From the NCBI GenBank assembly GCA_002786065.1, contig NHNY01000006.1:744001-808000 (forward strand): DNA of 64,000 nt. The letters run 5' to 3'. The notes under the pieces were generated by a model. That model had not been told where the DNA came from, did no database searches, and saw only the letters and a list, made by a program, of their open reading frames with translations. A program made the translations under genes and the position numbers. This stretch comes from Microcyclospora pomicola. Lineage: Eukaryota > Ascomycota > Dothideomycetes > Capnodiales. Each line of letters starts with the position of its first letter. Position 1 is the first letter of the stretch. Shown here one piece after another: positions 1 through 12,053 of this stretch.

Positions 1-470
1 ATGATACTTGGCCGAGTGACCATCGGAGAGATCACCAGGTCTGGCAGGTGCAGGCTTTTGTCACCGGCGGAACCAGCGGCGGCGGGCAAGCCGACACGAG
101 GTCCAGACTCCAGAGCCGGATCTGTGCAGGGGCCGTCTCGAAATGTCCATCTGAGGTATTGAGATTACTATAACGCTATCGACCAGCATCGCCTCGCCTT
201 GTTACGCTGCTGCTGTCAACACCACTGCTGTGTTTCTTTGCTTTGCTTTGCTGGCATCAGAGAGCTTTCGTTGTCCGTTGTACAATCATCTCAGCAACCG
301 TGTTCCCGAGTCAACGACCGAGTATCCTCCATGATCTTACAGCCCTTCCACCAATCCCCACTCCTCCCACATCTGTCTCTACGTCAAGTCGGATTCGCTT
401 CACCACCCTCGTCTCATATGGTGTTCTGCAACACGGTCAACTTCCGAGTATAGCACGCTCGACGTCGTGA
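1..470. other. upstream region and probable 5' leader of the Zn2Cys6 gene
   Basis: No convincing gene is visible. The stretch 180-420 is rich in CT and CA, as fungal 5' leaders often are. It must also hold the missing start of the next gene, because an in-frame TGA lies at 468-470 immediately before that gene's open frame. One possible arrangement is ATG at 418-420 followed by a 65-nt intron ending in AG at 484-485, but its donor (GTGTTC) is weak. Confidence 0.4.
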
Positions 471-2609
471 TTGACGGCCGCAGAGCCTGAGCGTATCAAA
501 CTGGCGACTTTCGAAGATCAGCCTGCGTTTCTGCAGCGGGGCTTCGATCGTGCGGCTTCCGTCTACGACAGCAACACCATTTCGCCAGTCTCGTCGCTTG
601 ACCCCTCTTCCAACGTCGAAAAGCATGCCTCTCCACTTAACGCACAGAAGAGAAAGACGGCGCCAGGACCAGCAGGCGTCAAGCCGGTGAAAAAAGTCAA
701 GCGAGTTGGCCCGCGGACGGATGCAAAAGTGGATGCCGCGAATGCGGAAGGCAAAGATGGCGATGGCAAACCGAAGCGGGTCCGGACAGGCTGTTTGACA
801 TGCAGAGAACGACATTTAAAATGTGATGAAGGCTTGCCGGAATGTAATAATTGCAAGAAGAGCAGTCGACAATGTAAGCGAGGAGTCCGACTGAATTTCA
901 TCGATACCTGGGTGGACCGGCCGCCCAGGTATGTCACTCTATGGGGCACCGATCGATGGAAGGTCGAATTCCTGGACGAGTCGCGAGAGATCGCGAGCGA
1001 GTATTGTGGTGGATCACAACGATACAGGCCGTTAGAGGTCGAGCTCCATGCTCCGACACCCGTGGATCCTAACATGACCTTCGAGTATGCGCAGACTGCG
1101 CCGCCTCCACTAGAAATGATCGCGCAACCACTTCCACCCATCCAGACTGTTGTGACGGCTCCGTACGAAGAACCCCACTCTGCCATTCAAGAGGCAGGAA
1201 ATCCTTATGAGCCCCGACACAGGCAACCATCGGTCAATTTTCACCTGACTGCACCTAGTTCAACCGAATCAAATGGTGCCGCTCCGTATCCAGTTGACCG
1301 TGGTCATGCCATGGCGCGGGGTTCTGTATCAAGCTATCATACGGCACAGACCGACCCCGACGAAGGAAAACGAGATGTCTTGGATAACGCCGAAGAAACG
1401 CTATTCATGCAAGTATTCGTGGAAGAGGTTGGAAGTTGGATGGACAGCATGGACTCGATGAAGCATTTTTCGCGACTACTGCCCTTTCATTCTTTAGGCG
1501 AACCTATGCTGTTGAACGCGTTTCTTGCTTGCGGCGCCAGGCATCTAACGCTCATCAATCCTGCCTACACCGAAGAGAAGGCTCTCCACTATTACGACAC
1601 CGCTACGCGTTATTTGCTCAAGAGCCTTCAAGATCCGAACAGAGACACAGTCATCTGCGCCACAACGGCGGTCATTTTGAATGTTTACGAGATCATGTCT
1701 GAGCGAGCACTTCAACGCATGAACCATATCGCGGGAGCCCGAGCTCTCATCAAAGAGTGCGGATGGAATGCTCGCGCTCAAGGTATAGGAAATGCATGTT
1801 TCTGGCTCAATGTTGGACTTGAGGTGCTGAGCTGTCTCCACTTCAACTGGCAAGTTGCATGGGATCCAGACTCTTGGGGTGTCGACATGGACTTTTCGCG
1901 GGAGATTATCAATGGCCGGGAGGAGGTTTGGACTCATCGGATGCTATACATCATAGCCAAGATCTGTAACTTCCGTGCCACCATCCCCAAGCATCAGGAT
2001 CCGAACCCACAGAATCAGCAACGACGAACGCAACAGCGATTCGAAGACTGGACTCGACTGAAAGGCATGGTCGATGCATGGAATGCTGGTATCCCTCGCA
2101 CGATGCAGCCTATGGCATACGTCCAATCAAACCCTACCACGTCGAAATCTCTCTTCCCCGAAGTATGGCTGGTCAAACGGACGACCACTGTTGCGCGACT
2201 CTTCTTCCACACCGCGCAACTTCTCATGGCACAGATCCATCCTTACTATGCGGCCGATCACCCGGAGATGATGGAGCAGCAACAACTACACTCGCAGACC
2301 ATCTGTGGTATCGCCGCTCATGTCAAGGATCGGTGAGTTGATGGAGTATTGTGCTCTTACTCATGTACTATGTTACTGACACCTCCTTCTAGTGGCGTTG
2401 CGTCTGTGTGTCTGCGTTCTCTCAACCACGCTGCCGAGGTCCTCACCGACCGGCGGGAACAGGAAGAAGTCCTGACTATCTTCGATCGCATCCATACCGA
2501 AACCGGCTGGCGTATAGGCTTCGTATACAAAGAACTGAAGGAGAAATGGGGCTGGCATGAGGACGCTTCCCCCGAACAAATGTCTAAGACTCACTCTGCC
2601 GCCGCGCAG

Positions 2610-2641
<32 letters not shown>

Positions 2642-3110
2642 GCAGCAAATGCAACACCACCAGAACCTCCTTGGAGGTCAACAACCGCGCCAAATGAGTT
2701 ACGACTTCGCCAATGCTGCGAACGCAAGTAGTTCAGGCAGTGTTGGCGCCGCCGCTTCCATCGCTCCCCCACCACCGCAGCAGCCGCGACCCCAACAGCC
2801 CACACCCCCGAGCAAGCGACCTCCCACCGGCATCCCCAACCCGCTCTACGCCATCGCCGACTTCAATCTGCCCCAGCATCCGTACCAGAACTTCTACGTC
2901 GCGCCCAACCAGGCGTACACCCATCCGCACTCGCATCTGTCGGGCGGGGCGAACGGCATGATCGGCGTGCACGAAGGGAGTAATCTGAGCGCGTCTGTGG
3001 GCGTTGGCGGTGCGAATACTGGAGGAGGTGGAGGAGGTGGAGGAGGAGCAGGTAACAATGGGAGCGGGGGTAACGGCAGTGGAGGGATATTCTATAACTA
3101 CTCGCAATGA
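471..3110 (+). CDS. Zn2Cys6 fungal transcription factor (OefC / ACR-2-like)
   Basis: Probable nuclear regulator of about 860 residues. Near residue 107 of the open frame is a Zn2Cys6 cluster of the form CLTCRERHLKCDE..CNNCKKSSRQC, after a Lys-rich basic stretch. The middle part, including the block ACFWLNVGLEVLSCLHFNW, matches the fungal-specific factor domain seen in OefC and acriflavine-resistance ACR-2-type regulators. An intron at 2333-2392 (GTGAGT..TTCTAG) joins ..HVKDR to GVASVCL. The C-terminus is low complexity: poly-Gln, Pro-rich, then Gly-rich. The frame opens with TTG after an in-frame TGA, and the first in-frame ATG (about 1074) would remove the zinc cluster. A small upstream exon, or less likely non-AUG initiation, is therefore needed. 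The family assignment is firm, the ortholog name tentative. Confidence 0.85.
2607..2648 (+). repeat. CAG/CAA repeat encoding poly-Gln
   Basis: About fourteen consecutive CAG or CAA codons lie in the second exon of the Zn2Cys6 factor. Mixing the two codons limits slippage, but the tract could still vary in length between strains. It sits in the low-complexity C-terminus, outside the DNA-binding and middle domains. Confidence 0.9.
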
Positions 3111-3836
3111 GAAAGTGGCTTGCTCTGGGAGTCATAGATAGATGGGATGATGTTTATGCTATCTAAAGACGAATGAAGAACTCATGCTCGGTACGACTCA
3201 TTCCGAAGCTGTTGAGGCATGTGGACACGTATTTCACACACACACGCACACTTCTCTTATATGAGCAGAGGAACTTTCGTCACGAAACGTAACATACCTA
3301 CCTAGTACCTCGTGACATCAAGACAAAAAGAAGCCCTTCAACGAGTAGCAAGGCGACAACAAGCACATAAGTAAGGTACATAACGATCTATTGAGGCAAG
3401 AAATAATAGATAGCATACATTCAGACGGAGTCCAAGTCATGTGTGTTTCAAAGCAGCAGGCGTCGTTCTTAGTACACAATCGTCCAGACCCCATACGCGT
3501 ATACAGAAACCCACGCGTTTGGTCGTTCGGTCCCGCGCGCCCGATCGTCATTTGGCTGCTGTTAGGAAAAGAAAATCATGCAAACACACATCATAGTGCT
3601 CGAGGGGCGGCGATCCGGATGGATGATGACGACTTGTCGCCATCACGCGGCGGCTCGTCATATTTCTTCGCGAGGGCGTCGTGGGGACGGCGAGGTATGT
3701 GTAAGCGTCGGGCGTGGCGATGACGGATGCATTTTTTGTACAGCAGGAAGAGAAGACCGCAGGATATGATGGCGGCGGAGGTCAGAGGCAGAAACATCAA
3801 GCGGAAGGTCAGGGCTTCCCAGTAGCGACCGCTCAG
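3111..3836. other. intergenic, convergent 3' ends
   Basis: This lies between the 3' ends of the Zn2Cys6 gene and the mannosyltransferase gene. It contains a short CA run near 3235-3250. No coding stretch was recognised. Confidence 0.6.
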
Positions 3837-5339
3837 TCACTGCTCCGACTCGTAGCCTTCGGGAAGGGGCATGTCCTGCATCTCGAAGAAACGTTTCGTG
3901 CCTGTGTGGGTCCTGATTGTCAGTTGAATGCTTGAGGTTTGAGGAATGGTACAGGGGTGTTTGAGGGATCACATACATGAATAGCCGTTCCAGTCGAAGT
4001 TGTCCTTGGGATTGCAGTGGCACTTCAAGTCCAATCGGGTCTGCTCGTCAGTGGGGCAGTGCGTGAAGGGAACGTGGTAGTAAGCGATGTCGTTGAAGAA
4101 GTGGACCTCGTCTTTCTTCAACATGAGCATTGCGGCGATGGAGTGGACGGGAGCATCACCCCAGCGCTCGTAGAAGAAACCACCATCCTTGTCCAAGACA
4201 TCAAAGAAGTCCAGATACGCCTGGCTACGCAGCCAGTCGAGGTTGCCCACTTCGAAGTTGGACCAGAAATGGCAGTGGTTGTAGGTCTCACCGTCGTCGT
4301 TGGACAGGAAGTACATGCCGTTGTCGTCCGCAATGTGCTCGGGGTGCTTCGCCATGAACTTCTTCACGCTCTTCCACAGGGTAGGGATGGTCTCGACGTA
4401 TTCGTAGAGAGAGAGAACGAAGGAGTACTTCTTCTTGTTCTCCGCCATGAACCGGAACGGATCGTAGGAGACATCGCAGTACAGCTCAATGGACGGCTCC
4501 ACGCGCCAGTACCACTCGTACTCGTTCATGATGGGGTGACGGAAGAAAAAGCCGGACTCGTAACGACACATGTGGCGATAGGAGATGCTGTCGCCGTAGA
4601 TGATCTTGCGGTTCTTCATGTCCTCTCGCACATCTGCTGCTTTCTTCTGGTCGATGAAGCTTGGGAAACCCCAGTGGTCGCCCTCGATCTTGCCGTATCG
4701 CGTTTTGCCCGAGGTCAATGCGGTGGTGACCTTCACAAAGGTGTCATCGAACTCAGCATCATTCAAGAACACCCAATCGTAGTTGTAGTTGCGGTTGAAG
4801 CGGTCCTCGATCTGGCGGATACTCTTGGAGATTTCCCAAACATCGCTGTTACGCGCGAGGGTCACGAAAGTTGCGTTCATTCGCTGGCCCGAAGCGGGAA
4901 CCGGAGGAAGAGCAGAGTTGCCGGTCTTGGGGTTTGGCGAAGTGGTCTGCCTCCAGTCTGCGGCATCCCCAACTTTGTTGAGCACCTTCGTTGCCTCTGG
5001 TAGCAGTGCGGAGGTTGAAGTTGAGGTGGAGATGGAAGTCGAAGAGCTGGAGCTGGAGGTCGAGCTGGAGCTGGAGCTGGAGCTGGAGCTAGAGCTGGTA
5101 GGAGCATTGGCGACCGGCGGCGGGATAGCAGCGCCCTTGGCACCATCTGGCTGAACTTCTACATTGCTCTTAGACCCAGGTGCCACGTTCTCCTTGCCGG
5201 TGAAAAGGTCCGACGCGGATTGGAGCTTGCTCGGGACGTCAAGAGAGGGCGAGCTGCTGGAGGAGGAAATGAAGACGAGGAGAAGAATCACACCAAAGCC
5301 GAGCAGTATATAGCGCAGATAGCGCGTTGAACCGGCCAT
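3837..5339 (-). CDS. KTR/KRE2-family alpha-1,2-mannosyltransferase (GT15)
   Basis: Golgi enzyme predicted to transfer mannose from GDP-mannose onto O- or N-linked glycans. The protein is 475 residues, from exons 3977-5339 and 3837-3901 joined across a 75-nt intron (GTATGT..CACAG), which restores the C-terminus [12 protein letters not shown]. It starts with a short cytoplasmic tail and one hydrophobic signal anchor (about residues 8-27), followed by a long Ser-rich stem up to about residue 150. The GT15 core is clear: [34 protein letters not shown] (its Glu is the proposed catalytic residue in Kre2), and a Cys-rich end. The length suits the family. Which KTR paralog it is cannot be told. Confidence 0.93.
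5029..5095 (-). repeat. 6-bp minisatellite coding for a Ser-rich stem
   Basis: GAGCTG-type hexamers repeat on the plus strand. On the coding strand they read as a run of Ser codons in the luminal stem of the mannosyltransferase. The run probably only sets stem length. Confidence 0.7.
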
Positions 5340-6418
5340 TCCGTCTCTTGTCTCTTTGCTATGCTGTAGTTGCTGTCGTGATTCGCTTCAGCGTGGTTCT
5401 CGTGACCAGCTTTTCCACTGCTCTTTATGCCTGTCTTGCACGTTCAGACTTCGGTTTGAAATGGATCGCGAAGAAGCTGACCTGCGCACGCGTCGTCACC
5501 CAGAAAACCCTGGCGAGGACACGATTCCGGATCGAGTCAATGGATCGAAGCTGATGGCCAGCAAAGGAGATGTTGGAAGGGGGTTCGCGGATGGATGGAC
5601 GGGGGAGGCCCGGAAACGATCGAGTGCAAAGGAGCGACTAGCTGATGTAGGTCTACAGGGTGAGATGGATGGGAGAAGGATTGGCACGAGATGACATGGG
5701 CAGTACCAAAAAGTCCGGCCAGACGATTCAGCTCGAGGGGAGGTCAGATTACGAAGAGCTGGCGTGTCGGTGCCGATAATGTATATTGTCGGCAGCCTTC
5801 AGGGTCTTCTCCCTGTGTCTGGCCGGGGCCAATCATCTCCACATGAATACGGGCTGGATGGCGCTGTACACGTCGATTCTTCGCCTCACGACACATTACA
5901 ATCGGCCTCAGCACGCACCGCCGACTCGCAGCAGACAAAAGGAGATGCGTCGGGTGCAGGAGACGAACGTGGTGCTGGTACTATAAGCCGTTTCAGTGCT
6001 ATAATAGCACAACCGAGTTCTGTTATACATGCCTCACCTATAGTGATGCCTTATAGCGGTCAGGCAAGAAGACGTAGGAATTGGAAGCTGGATCACGTGG
6101 GAGTGTTTCTGCCTCAGGCTGCCCACACATCCGCGGGACTACGGCAGCTGCTGGTTCCGTGTTGATCATCAATTTCACCTGGTCGTGGTGATGATGTATA
6201 GCACCTCGAGGAGGTAGACATCATTCTCTACCTACTAACACAACCACCACCCTGCGAACATCAGCCTGGTGTACGTCTGCGGTACAAGCCAATCTGTTCA
6301 TCACCCGCGCAAGCTGGCGCTGGGACCCTTTCGAGCTTTGTATTCGAGCTTCGCCCTTTCAGCATTCTTCGTCACAGCATAAATATCAGCTACATCATCA
6401 ATCCAATCCGCCGCCAAC
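5340..6418. other. divergent intergenic region between the mannosyltransferase and PAT1
   Basis: About 1.1 kb without a recognised gene. It must hold both promoters, since the flanking genes are transcribed away from each other. Short open frames on both strands show no family resemblance. Confidence 0.6.
6094..6099. promoter_or_regulatory. CACGTG E-box
   Basis: A perfect palindromic CACGTG lies about 325 nt upstream of the PAT1 start, in the divergent promoter region. Such a hexamer is the core site of bHLH factors, but a single copy can occur by chance. Confidence 0.25.
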
Positions 6419-8945
6419 ATGGCTTTCTTCGGCTTCGACACCACCCTGCCGCGCGACCGGGCGGCGCAATCGAACTCTCGCGGCATGTTCGAGTCTTACG
6501 ATCCGTTCGCTGGCCTGAGCAGGGACGAGGGAGACGATGGCGAAATCCTCAATTTCGACGATACTTATGACGGGCTTGGACGGCAGCTGGATGAGTCGGG
6601 CGATACCTTCAACGATGATACTTTTGGTGGCGAGGAGCCAGTGACCAGGCAGAGTGTCGGCAAAGATTTCGACTTTGCTGGCCAGACCGCTCAGGTGCGC
6701 AATACTCTGCTGGAAGAGCAGGCATTGCATCATGCGAGACAGCCCATGCAACAGGCTTTCCCAGCTCGACCTGCCAAAACAGGGTACGAAGCTTACAAGA
6801 AGCCTGACTACATTCCCAAGCTGGAAGCCGATGCATCAATCTGGGGTAAGCCTATGGGCCAAAAGATTGTGGACCAGCCTTCCAGACAAGAGAGCTCTTC
6901 TGCTCGCAAGATGATGAGCTTAGAGGAGGTCGAAGCCATGATGCGTGCTCAAAGCAAGCCAACACCTACGCCACAAGTGCAGGATCCAAGTCAAGGTCTG
7001 AGGGACATGCTGGGGGTGGTTTCTCCAGCACAGCAAGATCAGTATCGTCCACCACAGATTCTTCAAAGGCCCCAGCAACAACAGCAGCAGCAGACTCCGC
7101 AGGATCCAGCTCATGGTCTTCGGGCTCCTCAGATTCTCCAACGACAACAATCCCCACAGCCTCCCCGTCCCGTGTCTCAGGATCTTCACATGCAGCAATC
7201 GTCGCGCCCAATGTCCAACGATTTCCATGGCCAACCTCCGGCGCATCCCATGCAATTCCAGCAGCAGCAACAGCAGCCTCAAGTGCCGAGAGGGCCAGCC
7301 CCACCTGTACAAGCACCACGCGGACCGCAGCACCACCACCACCATTCATCACATAATCGTGGTCCTTCGTACCAAGGTCCTCCAGTCACTCAAGCGCAGC
7401 AGATGATGAACATGTCTGATCAGGATCGGGAGGCTTATGTCGCAGAAGAGGCAAAGCGTGCCAAGCGAAACCACAAGATCTTCCTGCTTAGCAAGAACAA
7501 TGGCCTCATGACTCCTCAAGACAAGAATTTCATTACGCGCATCCAGTTGCAGCAATTATTGACCGCTACAGGTGGCATTGACAACGAGCTGGGCAGCGAG
7601 CAGCAGCTTGCAGAAGACTTCTACTACCAGGTGTACGCACAAATCAGAGGCGGTCCTCCACGCAGCGGACCAGGCCAACCGCTGAATAAATTTGCGCAGA
7701 CATATCTCTTCCAAACCGGGAGTCGATATGGCTACGGACGAAGCCGACATCACCCACGTGGTGGTGATAACCATGTCCAACGTATGGAGCAGCAAGTCGC
7801 GCGAGCTGTTGAGGCTGCCAAAGCTCGGCCAAAGAACAAGCAGTTGGTGATGGAAGGGTCCTTGGGCAAGATTGCCTTCAGCAACTCTAAAACCCCTCGA
7901 CCATTGCTCAACCTCAAGCGCGCGGAGTCTTCAACGATGAAGCCGCAAAGACCTCTGACTGGTGCCGATCGGAAAGCCGCTTTGCGAGACATCGAGCACA
8001 TGTACTCAACACTGATGAGACTGGAGGACCACGAGAGAAAGCTGCCGCCTCCCCCTCATGAGGACAGCCCACCGGAGGTGATCGAAGGCCACATGCGATG
8101 GCGCAGCGAGATGCAGGTGTTGAATCAACAGCTGTGGGAGTCGTTGAAAGTTCTAGAGCCAATCCAGCCAAAGTGAGTCGATGTCCCAAAGCCCCTATTG
8201 AACCCAACTAATGTTCCACAGCCCTACAACACCGCATCCATACATTCAGATCCTGTCACACGCCAAAGGCAAGAAAGCGATTCCACGCGTGTTCCGCCAC
8301 CTTGATGAGCAGCAACGTCTCACCATGCTTACGCTCACCATGATTCACCTCGACATCCTCGATGTCATTCGTGATGCATACCCACCCGCCGACAACTCCT
8401 CCATCCCGCTTCGCGTGAAAGAAGAGGTCGAGCTCTTCAGTCAAGCCATCATTCCTCCCCTGTTCAGCTTCGTCAACGAGGCACCGCTGAACATCATCAT
8501 CGGCATGCTAGGTCTCGTCCTGGATCGTGTTCATGTGCAAGGCATCGTCCGCACCAAGATTGGCGTCAGCATGTTGACCATGCTCATTTCTCGCGCGGAA
8601 CTGATCCGCCAGTCCGTCGGCGCCTCGCAGCCTCAAGACTGGAACGAGTGGCTCGAGCTCTACAACCGCCTCTTTGACACCATCGAGCCGGTGCTCCCCT
8701 ACATTTTCCCCACCGATACCAACATCAGTGCGTCGGACGATGTGCATGTCTGGCAGTTCTTGGCCGCCATGGGTGTCGGTGCTAGCCCCGATCAGCAGCA
8801 ACGGCTGGTCGTCGGTGTCAAGGATCGGGTCATGGAGACTGTTGCTGTGAGCAAGACGCTCCCCGATGAGATTGGCGGACGAAGATTAGCGGACGTCAAC
8901 TTGTTCATGCGCGCCATCGGATTGGATGTTGGCTTGCTTGACTAA
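6419..8945 (+). CDS. PAT1: PAT1-type mRNA decay / decapping activator
   Basis: Cytoplasmic P-body scaffold that links deadenylated mRNA to Dcp1/Dcp2 decapping and represses translation. The protein is 825 residues from exons 6419-8172 and 8222-8945. The 49-nt intron (GTGAGT..CCACAG) joins ..PIQP to NPTTPHPY. The acidic N-terminus MAFFGFDTTLP, with an FDDTYD-type segment, is characteristic of fungal Pat1. A long Gln/Pro-rich region (about residues 190-310) follows, then the conserved middle and helical C-terminal domains. The length is close to the yeast protein (796 residues). The start is the first ATG of the family-conserved N-terminus. Confidence 0.93.
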
Positions 8946-9102
8946 GTGTAATCATTCGATAAAAATGAATAGTTAGCGGCAGATGTGATCGCTAGAAACG
9001 GACGTTCGTTCGTGGCGTGAACTAGTATAGTATATGCACAGATTCACACGTAGAATATGATCACATCGAATCTTTTTCATACATGAAGTAGATATATTAA
9101 CC

Positions 9103-11802
9103 TCATCTACCTTTCCGCTGTGGCCGGGCATTCTTGTCGCGCCGCCGCTCTTGCAATTTCCTCGCCTTGCGCACACCCTCCACGCCACGCAGCTCGCTCT
9201 TCCCTGCCCCCTCCGCGAAACGTCCCACGCGCTTCTCACGCGCCTCATCCACCTTCTTCTTCCGCTTGTAGTAGTCGTCGCGGTACTTGTCCGCCTCCTT
9301 GGGCGCGCGCTCCTGTTTATGCTTGAACCGTTTCCCTGTGCCGGCATTGGCGAAGTGCGAGTTGGCCTTCTCCAGCTCGCCGACCTTGGGCATGCGGCCG
9401 GTCTTGTTGGCGCGCTGCCAGGCGTCGAAGCGGCCGGAGCGGAAGGAGGCCGGGATTTTCTGGCCGCTCTCGCCGCGGATCATCTTGGCGCCCTTGCTGC
9501 CGTCCTCATCGTTGGCGCGTGAGACGAACTTCTTGTGCCGCTTGTCCCACCGCATGCCGGGCTTGGAGGCTTCCTTGAAGCCGGTGCTCTCGTCGTTGGC
9601 CAGGTCCATGGTTGCGTCTTTGGCGGCGTTGAGGAAGTGGCTTTGCGTGCCGCCGGAGTGGACGCCGTAGCCGCGGTCTTCGGCCATGTTGATGGTCGAG
9701 GGCGTGTAGGACATGAAGTGCTCTGAGTCTTGCCAGGAGCCTTTGCCACGTTTCTTCTTGTGGTCAGGCTCAGTGGGGACGGTGAACGCTGTCTCGAGCT
9801 CGTCTTCGGAGGCTTCGTCCATGTTCGGCTGAGTCAACACGAGCTCTTCTTCGGAATCGTCCTCGTCGACATCTGGTACGACCTCATCCGCATCTCCCAC
9901 TTCAGCTGCATTCTCCTCTGCGCTCTTTGCCTTCTTCTTGCGATCTATCTTTGCTCGTTGCTTTCTGATCACGTCTGCTGTCTCACTGATTTGCCCTCGT
10001 TTGCCGACCTCAAAAACCGTCTCGATTGGACGAAATCCACTGACCACAGCCAACATGTTCAGCCTCTGCTGCTCGACGTCGTCGTCTGTATCGTTCGAGA
10101 ACAACATGTTGGTGCCTTTTGCGCTGTCTTCTGTCGAGATTGCTTTCGCGCGCTTGACGCTCTCGGCTGAAGCAGTGTTGCGTGTTCGAAGGTACTGCTT
10201 TTCACCTTTGCCGGCCACATCCTTCATCATTGCTAGATCGGCATCATCTTGAAGCTGCTTGCCTGCTTCTTCGACACATCGCTCAAGTCTATCACGAACG
10301 AAGGAACCGACAACTGTGGCATCTTTGAACATACCACTATCTTTCTCGGCACGGCCTAGAATGAGCGGCCGACCGAGGAAGAGTTGCAGATCGAGCAAGT
10401 ACGCCATATCATGTACCGCTACCAGACTGTACGCCCAACCTTCTTTGCCCGCTCGCGCTGTACGTCCAACGCGGTGAATGAAGATCTTAGGCTGCGATGG
10501 AAAGTCGTAGTTGATGACATTTGCTAAGATAGGAATGTCCAAACCACGCGCCGCAACATCAGTGACAACCAGGATATTGGTCAGACCGGCGCGAAATTCC
10601 TGAACTTGCATCTTGCGTGCAGTCTGGTCCAGTGCACCATATACGTAGGATGTGGCATATCCAAAAGCCTTGAGAAAAGTAGCGAGATATTCCACATGAT
10701 GCTTGGTTGCAGCAAACACAACAGTCGAATGTGGGGACGGAGTCTCCTGAGATGAGCCTGCGCCGTCTTCACGCTTGCGCTTCTTATGGCCATTCTTCGA
10801 CGGTTCCCTTGCTTTGAGCGTGGCAGGGGTCGGTCCAGTCGGCATTCGAATCACGTCCTGCAGAATATGAAGCAGAGCGCCTTCTTTGTCTGCACGCTTT
10901 ACTGTGAAGAATGCGCTCTGTAGTGTAGGCGCAATCTTACTCTCCGCGTCCAGGCGTACCAGCTTTGGATCCTGGAGACCAGCACGAGCAAATTCGACCA
11001 GCGACTTTGGTAGTGTAGCAGAAAACAGAAGAGTCTGTCTGGAGGGTGGTAGGGAGTGCATAATCTCGGTCAACTGCGCGGCGAAACCCATCTCGAACAG
11101 CCGATCCGCCTCGTCAAACACAACATATTTGACACTGGACAGCTGAAGTCCCATTTCCACTTTCAAGTGCTCGAACCGGCCGGGCGTTGCGATGATTATG
11201 TCGGGATTGCTGGCCATGCTTCCAAATTGTTCCTCCAAGCTATCACCGCCCACGAGCAATGTCGTTCGTAGATCTGTGCCTTTGCCCATCTCCTTAACGA
11301 CCTTCAGCGTCTGTAGCGCCAGCTCTCGCGACGGGGAGAGAACGATTGCTCGCGCACCCACTTTCGCGCTGTGGGACTTCAGCTTCTCGATCATAGGGAT
11401 CACAAATGCTGCAGTCTTTCCCGAGCCTGTTCTAGCCATTCCGACGACATCTTGGCCATCCAGGATCAAAGGTATCGTCTTTCGCTGAATTGGTGTGGGA
11501 ACTGTGAATCCTTTCCGAGCTATAGCTTTGAGAAGATGGGTGTTCAGGCCCATGCTCTGGAAAGCACCAGCCTTCTTCGACGACTTGTTGTCGATCTTGC
11601 GGTTCGCCGCCGCTTGTGTCGCAGATATGAAAGCAGCATCTTCGTCTTCTTCGTCGTTGTCCAGGTTCTCAAGACCACCAAGTGCTCCGTCATCCACTCC
11701 TACGTCGCCAACATTGTCGCTGCCAGCGTCCCCTCCTCCAAACAGGCTCTTCGAGATATCATACTCATTTTCCGACAGTGCCGGCGACACTGCTCGTCCC
11801 AT
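9103..11802 (-). CDS. DBP10: ATP-dependent DEAD-box RNA helicase Dbp10
   Basis: Nucleolar helicase for 60S ribosomal subunit assembly. A single exon encodes 899 residues. The Q motif and all helicase motifs are visible: ARTGSGKT (I), PSREL (Ia), TPGR (Ib), DEAD (II), SAT (III), and [10 protein letters not shown] (VI). The C-terminal third carries the acidic and then strongly basic tail typical of Dbp10. An upstream in-frame Met at 11845-11847 would add 15 residues; the Met at 11802 was chosen because [20 protein letters not shown] is how the family begins. The gene is head to head with RPA2, about 250 bp between starts. Confidence 0.95.
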   Translation of the reverse strand: MGRAVSPALSENEYDISKSLFGGGDAGSDNVGDVGVDDGALGGLENLDNDEEDEDAAFISATQAAANRKIDNKSSKKAGAFQSMGLNTHLLKAIARKGFTVPTPIQRKTIPLILDGQDVVGMARTGSGKTAAFVIPMIEKLKSHSAKVGARAIVLSPSRELALQTLKVVKEMGKGTDLRTTLLVGGDSLEEQFGSMASNPDIIIATPGRFEHLKVEMGLQLSSVKYVVFDEADRLFEMGFAAQLTEIMHSLPPSRQTLLFSATLPKSLVEFARAGLQDPKLVRLDAESKIAPTLQSAFFTVKRADKEGALLHILQDVIRMPTGPTPATLKAREPSKNGHKKRKREDGAGSSQETPSPHSTVVFAATKHHVEYLATFLKAFGYATSYVYGALDQTARKMQVQEFRAGLTNILVVTDVAARGLDIPILANVINYDFPSQPKIFIHRVGRTARAGKEGWAYSLVAVHDMAYLLDLQLFLGRPLILGRAEKDSGMFKDATVVGSFVRDRLERCVEEAGKQLQDDADLAMMKDVAGKGEKQYLRTRNTASAESVKRAKAISTEDSAKGTNMLFSNDTDDDVEQQRLNMLAVVSGFRPIETVFEVGKRGQISETADVIRKQRAKIDRKKKAKSAEENAAEVGDADEVVPDVDEDDSEEELVLTQPNMDEASEDELETAFTVPTEPDHKKKRGKGSWQDSEHFMSYTPSTINMAEDRGYGVHSGGTQSHFLNAAKDATMDLANDESTGFKEASKPGMRWDKRHKKFVSRANDEDGSKGAKMIRGESGQKIPASFRSGRFDAWQRANKTGRMPKVGELEKANSHFANAGTGKRFKHKQERAPKEADKYRDDYYKRKKKVDEAREKRVGRFAEGAGKSELRGVEGVRKARKLQERRRDKNARPQRKGR

Positions 11803-11939
11803 ATTCGCGCGATGGACCGTAAACTGGCATTGCACGCCTTCGGACATCTCAGCACCGAGCTTGCAGACCCAGCCAGCGGAACTTTTTTGACACTAGCGCA
11901 AGTGATAGCTATCCGGCTGCCGTCTTATCAGCCAATTTA

Positions 11940-11956
11940 CGCGTCTTTGAGACGCG
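11940..11956. promoter_or_regulatory. MCB-like ACGCGT inside an inverted repeat
   Basis: ACGCGT occupies 11939-11944, and CGCGTC (11940-11945) is repeated inverted as GACGCG (11951-11956) across a 5-nt spacer. In yeasts ACGCGT (MluI cell-cycle box) is bound by MBF and drives G1/S expression of replication genes, including RPA subunits. The site is about 110 nt upstream of the RPA2 ATG. A GCCAAT box lies just before it at 11931-11936. Function here is inferred from motif and position. Confidence 0.55.
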
Positions 11957-12053
11957 CTTCAGGCCCCACCCAACAACTTGAACGACGTCTTTCTTGACAG
12001 CTTCGAAACAACCTACAAACATAATCTGTACTTGACGACAAAAGTACTGCACA

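Noticed and set aside
4017-5003. Long plus-strand open frame antisense to the mannosyltransferase
   Set aside because: Its product (Val/Glu/Leu-rich) matches nothing, and the opposite strand has a complete GT15 enzyme. Codon bias on the sense strand explains it.
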